Part shown: one piece after another, positions 7,641 to 15,805 of the stretch | Layout of the letters: each line of letters begins with the position of its first letter | Position numbering within the stretch: the stretch's first letter is position 1 | DNA from: DATJJW01 sp035491935 | GTDB taxonomy: Bacteria; Pseudomonadota; Alphaproteobacteria; ATCC43930; CGMCC-115725 | Direction: 5' to 3' | Assembly: GCA_035491935.1 (NCBI GenBank) | Contig: DATJJW010000061.1 | Location: 1-55,375, forward strand | Length of the DNA stretch: 55,375 bases | The notes under the pieces: model-generated | The model's input: only the letters and a program-made list of their open reading frames with translations | Database searches by the model: none | Told to the model about the DNA's origin: nothing | Program-made: the position numbers and the translations under genes

Positions 7641-7961
7641 ATGCAGCGCTTTCCGTACATTTCCAAATACGCCGCCAGGTGGGTCGCCCGCCTGACGCTC
7701 GGCCTGCTTTGCCTGTTGCCGTTCCAGCCGGCAAGGGCGGCGGATGGCGTGGTCGAAGTCGCCACGCCGGTGATGCCGATAACCGACAAGCCGGTGCCTG
7801 TCGAAGACCTGGCAGGACAGGCCGCGCGCGGTACCCCGCCGGGCCTGCCGGTCCTGCAGGAGAAACCCAAGCCGACCATCCGGCTCTGGGATGAAGTGAG
7901 TATTAGCCACGCCCTACCCAATCAGGGTACCATCAATTCAACAACGATGACGGTCCATTAA
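7641..7961 (+). CDS. Small secreted protein of the amyloid-like operon
   Basis: This 106-residue protein has a basic N-terminus and hydrophobic core (WVARLTLGLLCLLPFQPARAA), so a signal peptide ending near residue 34 is predicted. The mature part is short and Pro-rich and ends in NQGTINSTTMTVH. That end resembles the C-terminus of the protein encoded at 5808-6128 (TVMNITIH), suggesting a shared C-terminal signal or strand. No catalytic motif is visible. The ATG at 7641 follows GAGGGACGAG; an earlier in-frame TTG is not needed. Function is unknown; it is probably an accessory fibre component. Confidence 0.55.
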   Translation: MQRFPYISKYAARWVARLTLGLLCLLPFQPARAADGVVEVATPVMPITDKPVPVEDLAGQAARGTPPGLPVLQEKPKPTIRLWDEVSISHALPNQGTINSTTMTVH

Positions 7962-7982
7962 GATCGTAGAGGAACCTTGGCC

Positions 7983-8483
7983 ATGATTACGACGAACATC
8001 TGGCGTTTCGCGGCAATCACTGGACTTTTCCTGCTCTGCCAATGCTCTGAGCAGAGCCAGCAAGCAAACAGCGGGCGCATCGCCGCCCCATCATCCAACG
8101 CAGCGAAGATATCGGATCCGTCCGGGCCGAGCCTGCTCCAAGAGCGCGGCAGCAAGCTCGCCATCGGCGAATATCGTCTCCTGGTCACGGGCAACACCTT
8201 GTTCCGGCCGTTGGCCAGCGGCGGCGAGACGGCGATCTACATCGCCCCCGATGGCGACCAGAAGATGCTGCTGCGCACCGCCGACGGGCGCAGCGGTACC
8301 GATAACGGACATCAGACCGAGCGCGGTTCGCTGGCCTGCTGGCAGTGGCAAAAGGCCGGTGCGGGCAGGATTCTGTGCTTCCAGCCCTATTGGAACGGCA
8401 GGGTTCTGACCATGGTGGAAACTTCGGGGGCCGTACAGCCAGCCCAATTCGTTGTCCAGAAGGGCAATTCAGCGTCTCTTTGA
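7983..8483 (+). CDS. Putative lipoprotein of the amyloid-like operon
   Basis: This 166-residue protein has the N-terminal core FAAITGLFLLCQCSEQS. A Cys near residue 19 or 21 fits a lipobox (LLCQC), so it is probably anchored in the outer or inner membrane. The mature domain contains LLVTGNTLFRPL, then ETAIYIAPDGDQKMLLRTADG, and WQWQKAGAGRILCFQPYWNG. This resembles small DUF995-like periplasmic domains, but I cannot fix the family. The start at 7983 is preceded by GAGGAA. It lies 21 bases after the previous gene and shares its transcript. A role as assembly factor is inferred only from location. Confidence 0.55.
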   Translation: MITTNIWRFAAITGLFLLCQCSEQSQQANSGRIAAPSSNAAKISDPSGPSLLQERGSKLAIGEYRLLVTGNTLFRPLASGGETAIYIAPDGDQKMLLRTADGRSGTDNGHQTERGSLACWQWQKAGAGRILCFQPYWNGRVLTMVETSGAVQPAQFVVQKGNSASL

Positions 8484-8583
8484 ACTGATTTCCGGGGCAC
8501 GTCAAACAGCCGAAATCGATGCCTACTGGGGATGGGTGACGTCTTCACGCCATTCCGCCAGATCGAGCGTTGGGGGAACAGTG

Positions 8584-9996
8584 ATGGGCAAGAAAATTCA
8601 CCGTTGGGCCACCTTTGTCCTTCTGGTCGCTGCCGAGCTTCCTTGGGCGGGAGCGGCGTCGGCACAGGCCGTGACGGCGAAGGATTTCGACGAGCTGCGC
8701 ACGCTGCTGCGTCGCCAGCAGCGCCAGATCGACCAGCAGGCCCAGCAGTTGCACGAGCAATCGAACGAGCTAAGGGCGCAAACCCGTCAGATCCAGGCGC
8801 AGCGGCGCCAGCTCGACCAGTTGCAGGGGCACCCGAATGCCCAGGGGCGGAAAAGACTGGCGGGTTCGACGGGCACGGCGGTGGTGGCAGCTCCCGTCGT
8901 ATCGCCGTCCCCGCAGGCCGCCACGCCGCAACCATCTGCCGAGGTGGTGCGTGCCCAAGTGGCCGAGAACCCGGAGGTTGCCCGCGAACGCGAGCGCGAG
9001 CAGCAGAACCGCATCGCCCAGACCAATACCAGCCTGGCGCGCACCGGCGGCGTGCTGACCCAGAAGGGGACTTTGCTGATCGAGCCGTCGCTCGAATACG
9101 ATTACCAATCGCAGCGTCAGGCCGTGGTGAGCGGTTTCACCATCATTCCCGGCATCACCTTCGGCAACATCAACATCACCAAGACGCAGCAGAGCACCCT
9201 GACCCAGGCGATGACGTTCCGCTACGGGGTGACCGACCGGCTGGAGCTTAATGTCCGCGTGCCCTTCGTCTATACGACGGCGTCGACCACCACCGGCAAT
9301 ATCACCCAGAACGCGCAACCGATCACGGTGCAGTCCGAAGGGCATTCGCTGGGCGACGTGGAATTCGGCGGCAGCTACCAGATCAATTCCGGTCAGCAGG
9401 GATGGCCGATCTTCGTCGGTAATCTGCGGGTAAAGACGATCACCGGGCGCGACCCCTTTTCCGTGCCGATCTACACGATCAACGATCCGAACGGTGCGTT
9501 CCTGCAGGGTATCCAGAAGGAGACGCCGACGGGCACCGGCTTCTATTCGGTCGAGCCGAGCATGACGGTGCTGTATCCGAGCGACCCGATCATCCTGTTC
9601 GGCAATCTGCGCTACATCCACAACATACCGCGCACCGTCAACGTCCAAAGCAGCACCGGCGACGCGCCGACGCCGACCAGCCTGCATCCCGGCGACGGCA
9701 TCGGCGCCAATTTCGGCTTAGGTTTCGCCTTCAACGAGAAAGCGTCGCTCAGCCTGAGCTATGAGGAAGTGCATGTCTTCAATTCGTCGAGCAACCACGT
9801 GTCGATCGGCGGGTCCAGCTATGATTTGGGAACACTCAATTTCGGCCTCGGCTATCAGCTCACGCCGAAGGTCAGCGTGAATCTCAGTGCCGGGATCGGC
9901 GTCACGCCTGATACCCCGGCGGCCAAGATCCTGCTCTCCGTCCCGGTCCACCTGCCCCTGTTCGGGCCGGCGGTGGGCGCCAATCATTCGTCCTGA
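8584..9996 (+). CDS. Outer-membrane beta-barrel exporter with N-terminal coiled coil, FapF-like
   Basis: This 470-residue protein has a signal peptide (WATFVLLVAAELPWAGAASA, about residues 8-27). It is followed by a Gln/Arg/Leu-rich coiled coil (about 33-85, with QQRQIDQQAQQLHEQ), a variable linker, and from about residue 155 a series of amphipathic beta strands to the end. FapF of Pseudomonas has exactly this plan: a trimeric periplasmic coiled coil that plugs a C-terminal outer-membrane barrel through which fibre subunits pass. The presence of the C39 peptidase and fibre proteins upstream supports this. The start could also be GTG at 8581; GGGGGAA precedes both. About 100 bases separate it from the lipoprotein gene. 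Confidence 0.8.
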   Translation: MGKKIHRWATFVLLVAAELPWAGAASAQAVTAKDFDELRTLLRRQQRQIDQQAQQLHEQSNELRAQTRQIQAQRRQLDQLQGHPNAQGRKRLAGSTGTAVVAAPVVSPSPQAATPQPSAEVVRAQVAENPEVAREREREQQNRIAQTNTSLARTGGVLTQKGTLLIEPSLEYDYQSQRQAVVSGFTIIPGITFGNINITKTQQSTLTQAMTFRYGVTDRLELNVRVPFVYTTASTTTGNITQNAQPITVQSEGHSLGDVEFGGSYQINSGQQGWPIFVGNLRVKTITGRDPFSVPIYTINDPNGAFLQGIQKETPTGTGFYSVEPSMTVLYPSDPIILFGNLRYIHNIPRTVNVQSSTGDAPTPTSLHPGDGIGANFGLGFAFNEKASLSLSYEEVHVFNSSSNHVSIGGSSYDLGTLNFGLGYQLTPKVSVNLSAGIGVTPDTPAAKILLSVPVHLPLFGPAVGANHSS

Positions 9997-10023
9997 TTTC
10001 AACGTCATCCGAGGAGCGATGCC

Positions 10024-10512
10024 ATGCCCGTTCATCATGACAATGCAGATATCGGCGACAGCACGATCTCCAGTAGTTGGCGACGCGCAAGGCGGCGACG
10101 CCTGCGCATCCTGCTCGCCGATGGCGATCTCGTTCACATGGAACTGCTCAGCATGATGCTCGAGCCCGATCATGCCGTGATCGGCGCGCTGGCCGAAGGG
10201 GCCTATGTCGTCGAGATGATCGCGCGGGCGAAGCCCGATATCGCCATCATCGACATCGGCATGCCCGGTTTCCGAGGTATAGCGGCGACGTGGCGTCTCC
10301 AGCAGATCGCCCCCGAGACGAAGCTGGTCGTCCTGACGACGGATGCCAGGTTCGAATGCATCCGCGGCGTCCTCAGTGCCGGTGCGATGGCCTATCTGGT
10401 CAAGCCGGTGTCGGTCGCGGAACTGCACAAGGCCATCGCTTTCGTCGCGCAAGGCGGAAAATATCTGCCGGCCTCGATCGCCGGGGGGAAGCCGGACATC
10501 CTCATGCAGTAG
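10024..10512 (+). CDS. Stand-alone response-regulator receiver protein
   Basis: This 162-residue protein has a basic ~27-residue N-terminal extension and one CheY-like receiver domain. The acidic pocket is visible in LADGD (residues 32-35), the phospho-acceptor Asp77 in IIDIGMPG, the conserved Thr in VVLTTD, and Lys127 in LVKPVS. No output domain follows, so it would act through a partner. It lies 28 bases after the exporter gene and is likely co-transcribed. One possibility is that it modulates the upstream sigma-54 activator, which lacks its own receiver; this is inference. No histidine kinase is encoded nearby. Confidence 0.85.
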   Translation: MPVHHDNADIGDSTISSSWRRARRRRLRILLADGDLVHMELLSMMLEPDHAVIGALAEGAYVVEMIARAKPDIAIIDIGMPGFRGIAATWRLQQIAPETKLVVLTTDARFECIRGVLSAGAMAYLVKPVSVAELHKAIAFVAQGGKYLPASIAGGKPDILMQ

Positions 10513-10555
10513 GCATGCCGGTCAGACGAAAAAGCTTGAAATCCAAAGATATATC

Positions 10556-11302
10556 ATGTGCGCCACCGAGCAAGAGGACGGGGCGGCCACGGAGGATACC
10601 CGCAGCAGAGCGGCCCGTGCCGCCGAAGCGCGTGTCCTGCCCGCGGCCGTACGAAGGCTTGCGGATGATCTGGGGGCTTCCCGCGAACGGACATCCCATG
10701 TCCTGATGCTGCAGAAGGGGCAGGTGCTGCTGATGCGGCGCTTTTCCCCGGTGACATTCGCGGCGATCGAGAAGGTTGGCGTCTCGGCGCCGGCTTTCAC
10801 CTGGAAATCGCGATACCGGTGGTTCGGTTTCCCGATCGGCGCCATCCACGAATACTTCACGCCCCTGTCGGCGGGCCGTTCGATACGGGCCGGCTGGTCG
10901 GAGAGCGTCGTCGATACCCAGGAGCAGGACGAGCAATGGGCCGCTGCGGCCCTGAGGTACCTGGCCGAACTCCCCTGGCATGCCGACAGCATCGTCTTCA
11001 ACGACGCCATCATCTGGGATGTCCGGGGGCGCGGCAGGATCCGCGCCGCCCTCCGCTACGGCGAGAATCTCGCAAAGGTCGCGATCGACCTGTCCGCCGA
11101 TGGCGCCGTGGCCCGCATTCGCGCCAATCGTCCGGTAGCAACGAAGAATGGCTTCCAGTCGCGGGCCTGGGCCATGGAATTCAGCGCCTATCGTCTTTTC
11201 GAGACCCGATGGGTCCCGACGCTCGCGGAAGTGTCGTGGGAGGATGGGAACAAACGTCAGATCTATCGGCGCATCGAGGTCGAGGATTGGACGTGTCGAT
11301 GA
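10556..11302 (+). CDS. DUF6920 (DUF6544)-like protein
   Basis: This is a 248-residue protein with no signal peptide. Features typical of the DUF6920 family are the central FPIGAIHEYFTPLSAGRSIRAGW and FNDAIIWDVRGRG, and the C-terminal VPTLAEVSWEDGNKRQIYRRIEVED. The family has a predicted all-beta fold and no assigned activity. The ATG at 10556 is an approximate start because no good Shine-Dalgarno is visible. It follows the receiver gene by 43 bases in the same direction and ends convergently with the LysR gene, so it is probably the last gene of the amyloid-like operon. Whether it takes part in fibre formation is unknown. Confidence 0.55.
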   Translation: MCATEQEDGAATEDTRSRAARAAEARVLPAAVRRLADDLGASRERTSHVLMLQKGQVLLMRRFSPVTFAAIEKVGVSAPAFTWKSRYRWFGFPIGAIHEYFTPLSAGRSIRAGWSESVVDTQEQDEQWAAAALRYLAELPWHADSIVFNDAIIWDVRGRGRIRAALRYGENLAKVAIDLSADGAVARIRANRPVATKNGFQSRAWAMEFSAYRLFETRWVPTLAEVSWEDGNKRQIYRRIEVEDWTCR

Positions 11303-11355
11303 TGGCGACCACCTCGTATCGGCGGCGCTGATTGCCGGTCTGTCACCGGGGCGGA

Positions 11356-12330
11356 TCACTGGGCCGGGACCAGGGCCTTGATGCTGGCCTGCGCCGGATC
11401 GTCGAACGGTGCCTCGGGCAAGGGCCGCCGTGTCGGGACGGGCAGGGGTTCGCCCTGCGCGCAATCGATGAAAAGGCGCAGAGCGGACGACACGAAGCTG
11501 TCCTTGCGGTGGACGAACATGGTCACCGCCTTGGCGATGCCGGCGGGCAGGGTATGGGCGTGGACGCGCCCCTGGTGTTCCGCCGCGGCGACCACGGCAC
11601 GCGGCAGCAAGCTGACGCCGAGGCCGGCGGCGATGCAGCCGATGATGCCGTCGAGCGTGCCCATCTCCATCCGGCGCACATCGACGAAACCTTCCCGGGC
11701 GAGATACTCCAGGGTTCGCTGCCGATAGGAGCAGCCGGCCCGGAAGACGATGACCTTGCGGTTGCCGTTCGAGGCGAAATATTCCGTGACTTGCCGCGGC
11801 GTCCTGATCTGGGGCGGCGTCACCAGCACCAATTCTTCCTCGACGACGGGCAACGCTTCCAGATCGGCGTGGGCGACCGGTCCGGCGACGAAGGCGCCAT
11901 CCAGCCGGCGGGCCAGCACGCTCTCGATCAGCGGCTCGGTCGGCCCGCTCTCGATCTGCAGATCGACGGCGGGGCAGCGATCGGTATAGGCGGTCAGGAT
12001 CGGCGGCAGCCGCAGCGCCGCCGTCGTCTCCAGCGAGCCAATGCGCAATTCGCCGCCAGGGGCCGCCTCATCTCGAACCACCCGCCGGACCTCATCCAGT
12101 AGCTCATGGATGCGCAAGGCATAGGGTAGCAGACGGCCGCCCATCGCGGTGAGGGTGACGCCGCGCTTCGAGCGATGGAAGAGTTGGGCCCCGAGTTCAC
12201 GTTCGAGGCCGCGGATGCGCTGGGTCACGTTCGACTGCACCGTGTGCAGGTCATGCGCGGCGCGGCCGATGCCGCCGGCATTTGCCACTGCCAGGAAGAA
12301 GCCGAGATCGGTGCTGTCCATGGATGTCAT
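11356..12330 (-). CDS. LysR-family transcriptional regulator
   Basis: This 324-residue protein has an N-terminal winged helix-turn-helix (FFLAVANAGGIGRAAHDLHTVQSNVTQRIRGLE, residues 11-43) and a LysR effector-binding domain from about residue 92. It is divergently transcribed from the ketopantoate-reductase-like gene at 12465, the usual arrangement for a LysR regulator and its target. The C-terminus extends ~20 residues beyond a typical LysR. Start is at ATG 12330 or at the in-frame ATG 12321. The effector cannot be predicted. Confidence 0.9.
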   Translation of the reverse strand: MTSMDSTDLGFFLAVANAGGIGRAAHDLHTVQSNVTQRIRGLERELGAQLFHRSKRGVTLTAMGGRLLPYALRIHELLDEVRRVVRDEAAPGGELRIGSLETTAALRLPPILTAYTDRCPAVDLQIESGPTEPLIESVLARRLDGAFVAGPVAHADLEALPVVEEELVLVTPPQIRTPRQVTEYFASNGNRKVIVFRAGCSYRQRTLEYLAREGFVDVRRMEMGTLDGIIGCIAAGLGVSLLPRAVVAAAEHQGRVHAHTLPAGIAKAVTMFVHRKDSFVSSALRLFIDCAQGEPLPVPTRRPLPEAPFDDPAQASIKALVPAQ

Positions 12331-12352
12331 CTTTCGTAGAGATGAGCTTCAT

Positions 12353-12372
12353 CAGAAATGATCACTTTTCTG
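12353..12372. promoter_or_regulatory. Possible LysR-type binding site
   Basis: CAGAAA (12353-12358) and TTTCTG (12367-12372) form an inverted repeat around TGATCACT in the divergent region between the LysR gene and the ketopantoate-reductase-like gene. Size and location suit a LysR recognition site. There is no experimental or comparative support. Confidence 0.35.
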
Positions 12373-12464
12373 CTGTCAATGGCCGCCCTAGTGTCGGGCC
12401 TGGCACGTCATGAAAGGCGGGACGAACCGCGGCCTCCTGGGGGCGTATTGGGAAGGAAGATGTT

Positions 12465-13409
12465 GTGAGCAACCCGAAGATCCTGGTGTTGGGTGTCGGC
12501 GGTATCGGCGGTTATTTCGGCGGCCGTCTGGTGGAGGCGGGGGCGGATGTGACCTTCCTCGTGCGCGAAGAGCGCAGCAAGCAGCTGGCCGAACGCGGCT
12601 TGCGCATCGAGAGCCCGTTCGGCGACGCTCGGCTGAAGGTGAAGACCCTACTCGCCGCGGAGGTTAAGCCGAGCTACGACGCGGTCCTGCTGACCTGCAA
12701 GGCTTATGACCTCGACGGCGCGGTCGCGGCCATCGCGCCCGCGGTGGCACCGACAGGCTATGTGCTGCCGTTCCTCAACGGCATCGCGCATATGGATGTG
12801 CTGAATGCCCAGTTCGGGCCCGCCCGCGTGCTCGGCGGTACGGCGAAGATCCAGTCAACGCTCACGGGCGATGGCGCGATCAAGCAGTTCAACGATTGGC
12901 GCACCTTGGCCTTTGGCGAGCAGACAGGCGAGATGACGGAGCGGGTCAAGACCCTGGCCGCCTTGTTCGCGGCCGCCAAAGGCGTCGAGGCCTTGGCCGT
13001 CCCCGACATCGTGCAGCGCATGTGGGAGAAGCTGGTCCATCTCTCGACCGCAGCGACCATGACCTGCCTGATGCGGGCGAATGTCGGCGAGATCCTGCAC
13101 ACCCCCGATGGGCAGGAGCTGTTCCTCGAGCAGCTTCATACCGCTGCCTCCATCGCGGCCGCCCATGGCCACCGGCCGAGCGATGCCTTCATGAAGCTGT
13201 GGGTCGAGACCTTCTCCCAACAGGATTCGCAGTATTCGACATCCATGCTCCGCGACATCGAGCGCGGCAGTCGGACCGAGGTCGAGCACATCCTGGGCTA
13301 CATGCTGCAAAAGGCGCGCGAGGCCGATGTACCGCATCACACGCTGTTGCTGGCCTACACCCACATCAAGGCCTATGAGCAGAGACGGGCGGCCAACCGC
13401 CTGCCGTGA
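12465..13409 (+). CDS. Ketopantoate reductase family protein (PanE/ApbA)
   Basis: This 314-residue protein has the N-terminal dinucleotide-binding motif GVGGIGGYFGGRL (residues 9-21) and the family's catalytic Lys in LLTCKAYD near residue 73. The C-terminal helical domain follows the PanE pattern (QRMWEKLVHLSTAATMTCLMRANVGEI). PanE reduces 2-dehydropantoate to pantoate with NADPH in pantothenate synthesis; many paralogues act on other 2-oxo acids. Next to a LysR gene and a racemase-like gene, a catabolic 2-oxoacid reductase is as likely as a vitamin role. A GTG start at 12465 follows GGAAGGAAG. Confidence 0.85.
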   Translation: MSNPKILVLGVGGIGGYFGGRLVEAGADVTFLVREERSKQLAERGLRIESPFGDARLKVKTLLAAEVKPSYDAVLLTCKAYDLDGAVAAIAPAVAPTGYVLPFLNGIAHMDVLNAQFGPARVLGGTAKIQSTLTGDGAIKQFNDWRTLAFGEQTGEMTERVKTLAALFAAAKGVEALAVPDIVQRMWEKLVHLSTAATMTCLMRANVGEILHTPDGQELFLEQLHTAASIAAAHGHRPSDAFMKLWVETFSQQDSQYSTSMLRDIERGSRTEVEHILGYMLQKAREADVPHHTLLLAYTHIKAYEQRRAANRLP

Positions 13410-13454
13410 GCCCGCAAGCCCGTTCGATGGCCCGTTCGATGGAGAGGTGAAGCC

Positions 13455-14579
13455 ATGGCTGGTCCTATATCCGCTGCCCCAATGCACCCCAGCTTGTATT
13501 CGACGCTGCGTTCGGTCAGGACGCGCGGCGTCCGCGTGCCGCTGACCTTCGCGCTCGGCACCAGCGCTGCGGTCGTCACCGCAGTCCCGCTCCTGCTGGT
13601 CGATCTCGAGACCGAGGCAGGGATGACGGGCCGGAGCTACCTCTTCTGCTACACGCCCTCGGGCGCCCGTGCGATCGCCGGCCATATCCATGAAGCGGTC
13701 GAACTGGTGCGCGGCGAGCCCACGACAGCGCTCGATCTCGCGCGCCGGCTGCAGCGGCGCTTTGCCCTTCTTGGCGTGACCGGCACCGTCCGCATGGCGC
13801 TATCGGCCCTGGACATGGCGCTTTGGGATGCGATGGCGCAGGCGGCGGGGCAGCCGCTATCAATCTTATTGGGTGCCGCGCCCCGGCCGCTGCCGGCCTA
13901 TGACAGCCGCGGCCTTGGATTGATGCCGCCGGCCAAGCTGGCGGATGAAGCGGAACAGTTGCTGGCCAAGGGGCTGAAGGCGCTGAAGCTGCGCCTGGGC
14001 CACGAGACGCTGGCGCAGGATTTGGCGGCGCTCGACGCGGTGCGCCGCCGGATCGGCCCCGAAATCGCGATCATGGTCGACTACAACCAGGCGCTGACGC
14101 CGGCGGAGGCGATGGCGCGTGGCCGGGCACTCGACGATCGCGGCGTCGTCTGGCTGGAGGAGCCGATCGCGCATGACGACTACCGCAGCTACGCCCGGCT
14201 CGCCGAGGCGCTGCGCATGCCGGTCCAGATCGGCGAGAATTTCAACGGCGCGGAAGGCCTGCTTCAGGCGTTGGAGGCCCGTGCCTGCGACCTGATGATG
14301 CCGGATGTCGCGCGGATCGGCGGCGTCACCGGTTGGATGCAGGCCGCAGGAATCGCGGCGGCGGCCGGGATCGAACTCTCCTCGCATCTCATGCCCGAGG
14401 TCAGCGCCCAGCTCCTTTGCGCCACACCTACGCGGCATTGGCTGGAATATGTCGACTGGGCCGATGGCTTCATGGAGGAGCCGCTGCAGATCGTCGACGG
14501 CATGGCCGTGCCGTCCGCAGCACCGGGATCGGGGCTTAAATGGGATGAGGGCCGGGTGGCGCGGCTGGAGACCCTCTGA
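13455..14579 (+). CDS. Mandelate-racemase-like enolase-superfamily enzyme with Lys-to-Arg change
   Basis: This 374-residue protein aligns along its length with mandelate racemase. Metal ligands are Asp209 (MVDYNQ), Glu235 (LEEP) and Glu261 (GENF). The His-Asp dyad is His311 (SSHLMPE) with Asp284 (MPDVARIGG), and the electrophilic Glu is Glu331 in PTRHWLE, all at the spacing of mandelate racemase. The KxK motif carrying the (S)-specific base is here K178-L-R180, so the residue matching Lys166 is Arg. This predicts altered racemisation or a different reaction such as acid-sugar dehydration. It starts 46 bases after the reductase gene with GGAGAGGTG upstream, so the two are probably co-transcribed and controlled by the LysR protein. 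Confidence 0.85.
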   Translation: MAGPISAAPMHPSLYSTLRSVRTRGVRVPLTFALGTSAAVVTAVPLLLVDLETEAGMTGRSYLFCYTPSGARAIAGHIHEAVELVRGEPTTALDLARRLQRRFALLGVTGTVRMALSALDMALWDAMAQAAGQPLSILLGAAPRPLPAYDSRGLGLMPPAKLADEAEQLLAKGLKALKLRLGHETLAQDLAALDAVRRRIGPEIAIMVDYNQALTPAEAMARGRALDDRGVVWLEEPIAHDDYRSYARLAEALRMPVQIGENFNGAEGLLQALEARACDLMMPDVARIGGVTGWMQAAGIAAAAGIELSSHLMPEVSAQLLCATPTRHWLEYVDWADGFMEEPLQIVDGMAVPSAAPGSGLKWDEGRVARLETL

Positions 14580-14629
14580 GCCGCCGCTTCATTCTTTTTC
14601 AACCGGTTGGGGCCAAGCCTAGCCGGGCT

Positions 14630-15583
14630 ATGAGTGCCGTTCCCGCCATGACCAATACGCTTCGCGAGCGCGTCCGCACGCGTATTCCGTCGCTGCCGCA
14701 TTTCCTCGGGCGCGCGCGGCAGGATTGGCGCCTGGCGCTATATGATTTGCTGCCGATTGCCTCCAAGCCGCGGCAGCGCGATCTCCTCAGCCACGCCATC
14801 GCGTGGTTCCGGCCGAAGACGCGGGGTTTCAAGCCGACGCCCGGCCAGCGTTCTATCCATGACGAGCTGAGGCGGACCGGCATCAGCCGAGCGCTGCCGC
14901 CGCTCGATTCCGGGACGGTGGCGGCACTCCGGCAGTATTTCGAGCGTACGCCCTGCCATGACCCCTACCGGCCGCATCTCGGCCGTTTCCCATTCGACGC
15001 GCCGGCCAGCCCCGAGACCAATATGGGCTATTTCACCACGGCCGAGATCCTGGCGGCACCGGGCCTGCTGGCCCTGCTCAACGATCCGGACGTGCTGGCC
15101 GTGGCCGAGTTCTATCTCGGCTGCAAGCCGCTGCTCGACAATATCGGCGCCTGGTGGGCCTTTGGCGGACGCGAGGCGGCGAAGGGCACGCAGCGCTTCC
15201 ATCGCGACTTCGATTCCTTGCGCGGCTTCAAGCTGTTCATCTATCTCACCGATGTCGATGAGGGCAGCGGTCCGCATGTCTATATGAGCGGCAGCCACGT
15301 GAACCCGCTGCTCGACACCGGCAAGGCGCAGGCCGACGAGACGATCCGCCGATTGTTCGGTGCCGGCAACGAGATGGTCGTTACCGGTGCGGCCGGTACG
15401 CGTTTCATCGCCGACACCTTCGGCTTCCACAAGGGCGCGCTGCCGGCACAGGGAAGGCGGTTGATGGTGGCCGCGCAATACAATGTCCACCCCTCGCCGC
15501 ACACGCCGCGCCCGCCGGTGCTGACAGCACCGCCCGCCGGCCTGGCGCTCGATCGCGAGATCAACCGGTTGCTTCTGGCCTGA
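14630..15583 (+). CDS. Phytanoyl-CoA dioxygenase (PhyH)-family protein
   Basis: This 317-residue protein contains the PhyH-type double-stranded beta-helix core. The facial triad start HxD is seen in QRFHRDFDSLRGFKLFIYL, the distal His in FGFHKGALP, and the 2-oxoglutarate-binding Arg a few residues later (RRLM). YLTDVDEGSGPHVYMSGSH is characteristic of the family. Members are Fe(II)/2-oxoglutarate oxygenases that hydroxylate lipids, ectoine or secondary metabolites; this substrate is unknown. The start may be ATG 14630 or ATG 14648. It lies 50 bases behind the racemase-like gene on the same strand. Confidence 0.75.
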   Translation: MSAVPAMTNTLRERVRTRIPSLPHFLGRARQDWRLALYDLLPIASKPRQRDLLSHAIAWFRPKTRGFKPTPGQRSIHDELRRTGISRALPPLDSGTVAALRQYFERTPCHDPYRPHLGRFPFDAPASPETNMGYFTTAEILAAPGLLALLNDPDVLAVAEFYLGCKPLLDNIGAWWAFGGREAAKGTQRFHRDFDSLRGFKLFIYLTDVDEGSGPHVYMSGSHVNPLLDTGKAQADETIRRLFGAGNEMVVTGAAGTRFIADTFGFHKGALPAQGRRLMVAAQYNVHPSPHTPRPPVLTAPPAGLALDREINRLLLA

Positions 15584-15584
15584 C

Positions 15585-15675
15585 CTAGCCGTGGCAGGCG
15601 CCTGGCGCCTTCACGACCGCTTCCTTCTCCAGCCCGTTCACCGTGGCGCTGGCGCGCTCCGTCGTGCCGGCCGGA
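15585..15675 (-). pseudogene. Fossil 3' end of an MmgE/PrpD-family gene
   Basis: Read on the minus strand, this segment encodes TTERASATVNGLEKEAVVK and ends at a TAG. It aligns without gaps for about 95 bases with the 3' end of the intact MmgE/PrpD gene at 17550-18941 (KTERAIATVNRLEREADVR), and the stop codon is at the same position. No other part of such a gene remains here: the upstream part of the frame is replaced by AT-rich sequence leading to the chemoreceptor. It is a deletion remnant of a former PrpD paralogue, about 2 kb from its intact relative. Confidence 0.75.
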
Positions 15676-15805
15676 ACCGACCATCTATCATCGGAACCCG
15701 GCAATTCAGCCGGAGTTCAAGTCGCCGATATAGGTATTTTAACGAATGGAGTCATAAAAGGGAAATAACGAGGCGCCGAAGTCTTGCAACCGGGAGGAGA
15801 AATCT

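Noticed and set aside
13419..13442. Tandem 12-base repeat CCCGTTCGATGG x2 between the reductase and racemase-like genes
   Set aside because: Two copies only in a short spacer, no palindrome or promoter element; probably replication slippage without function.
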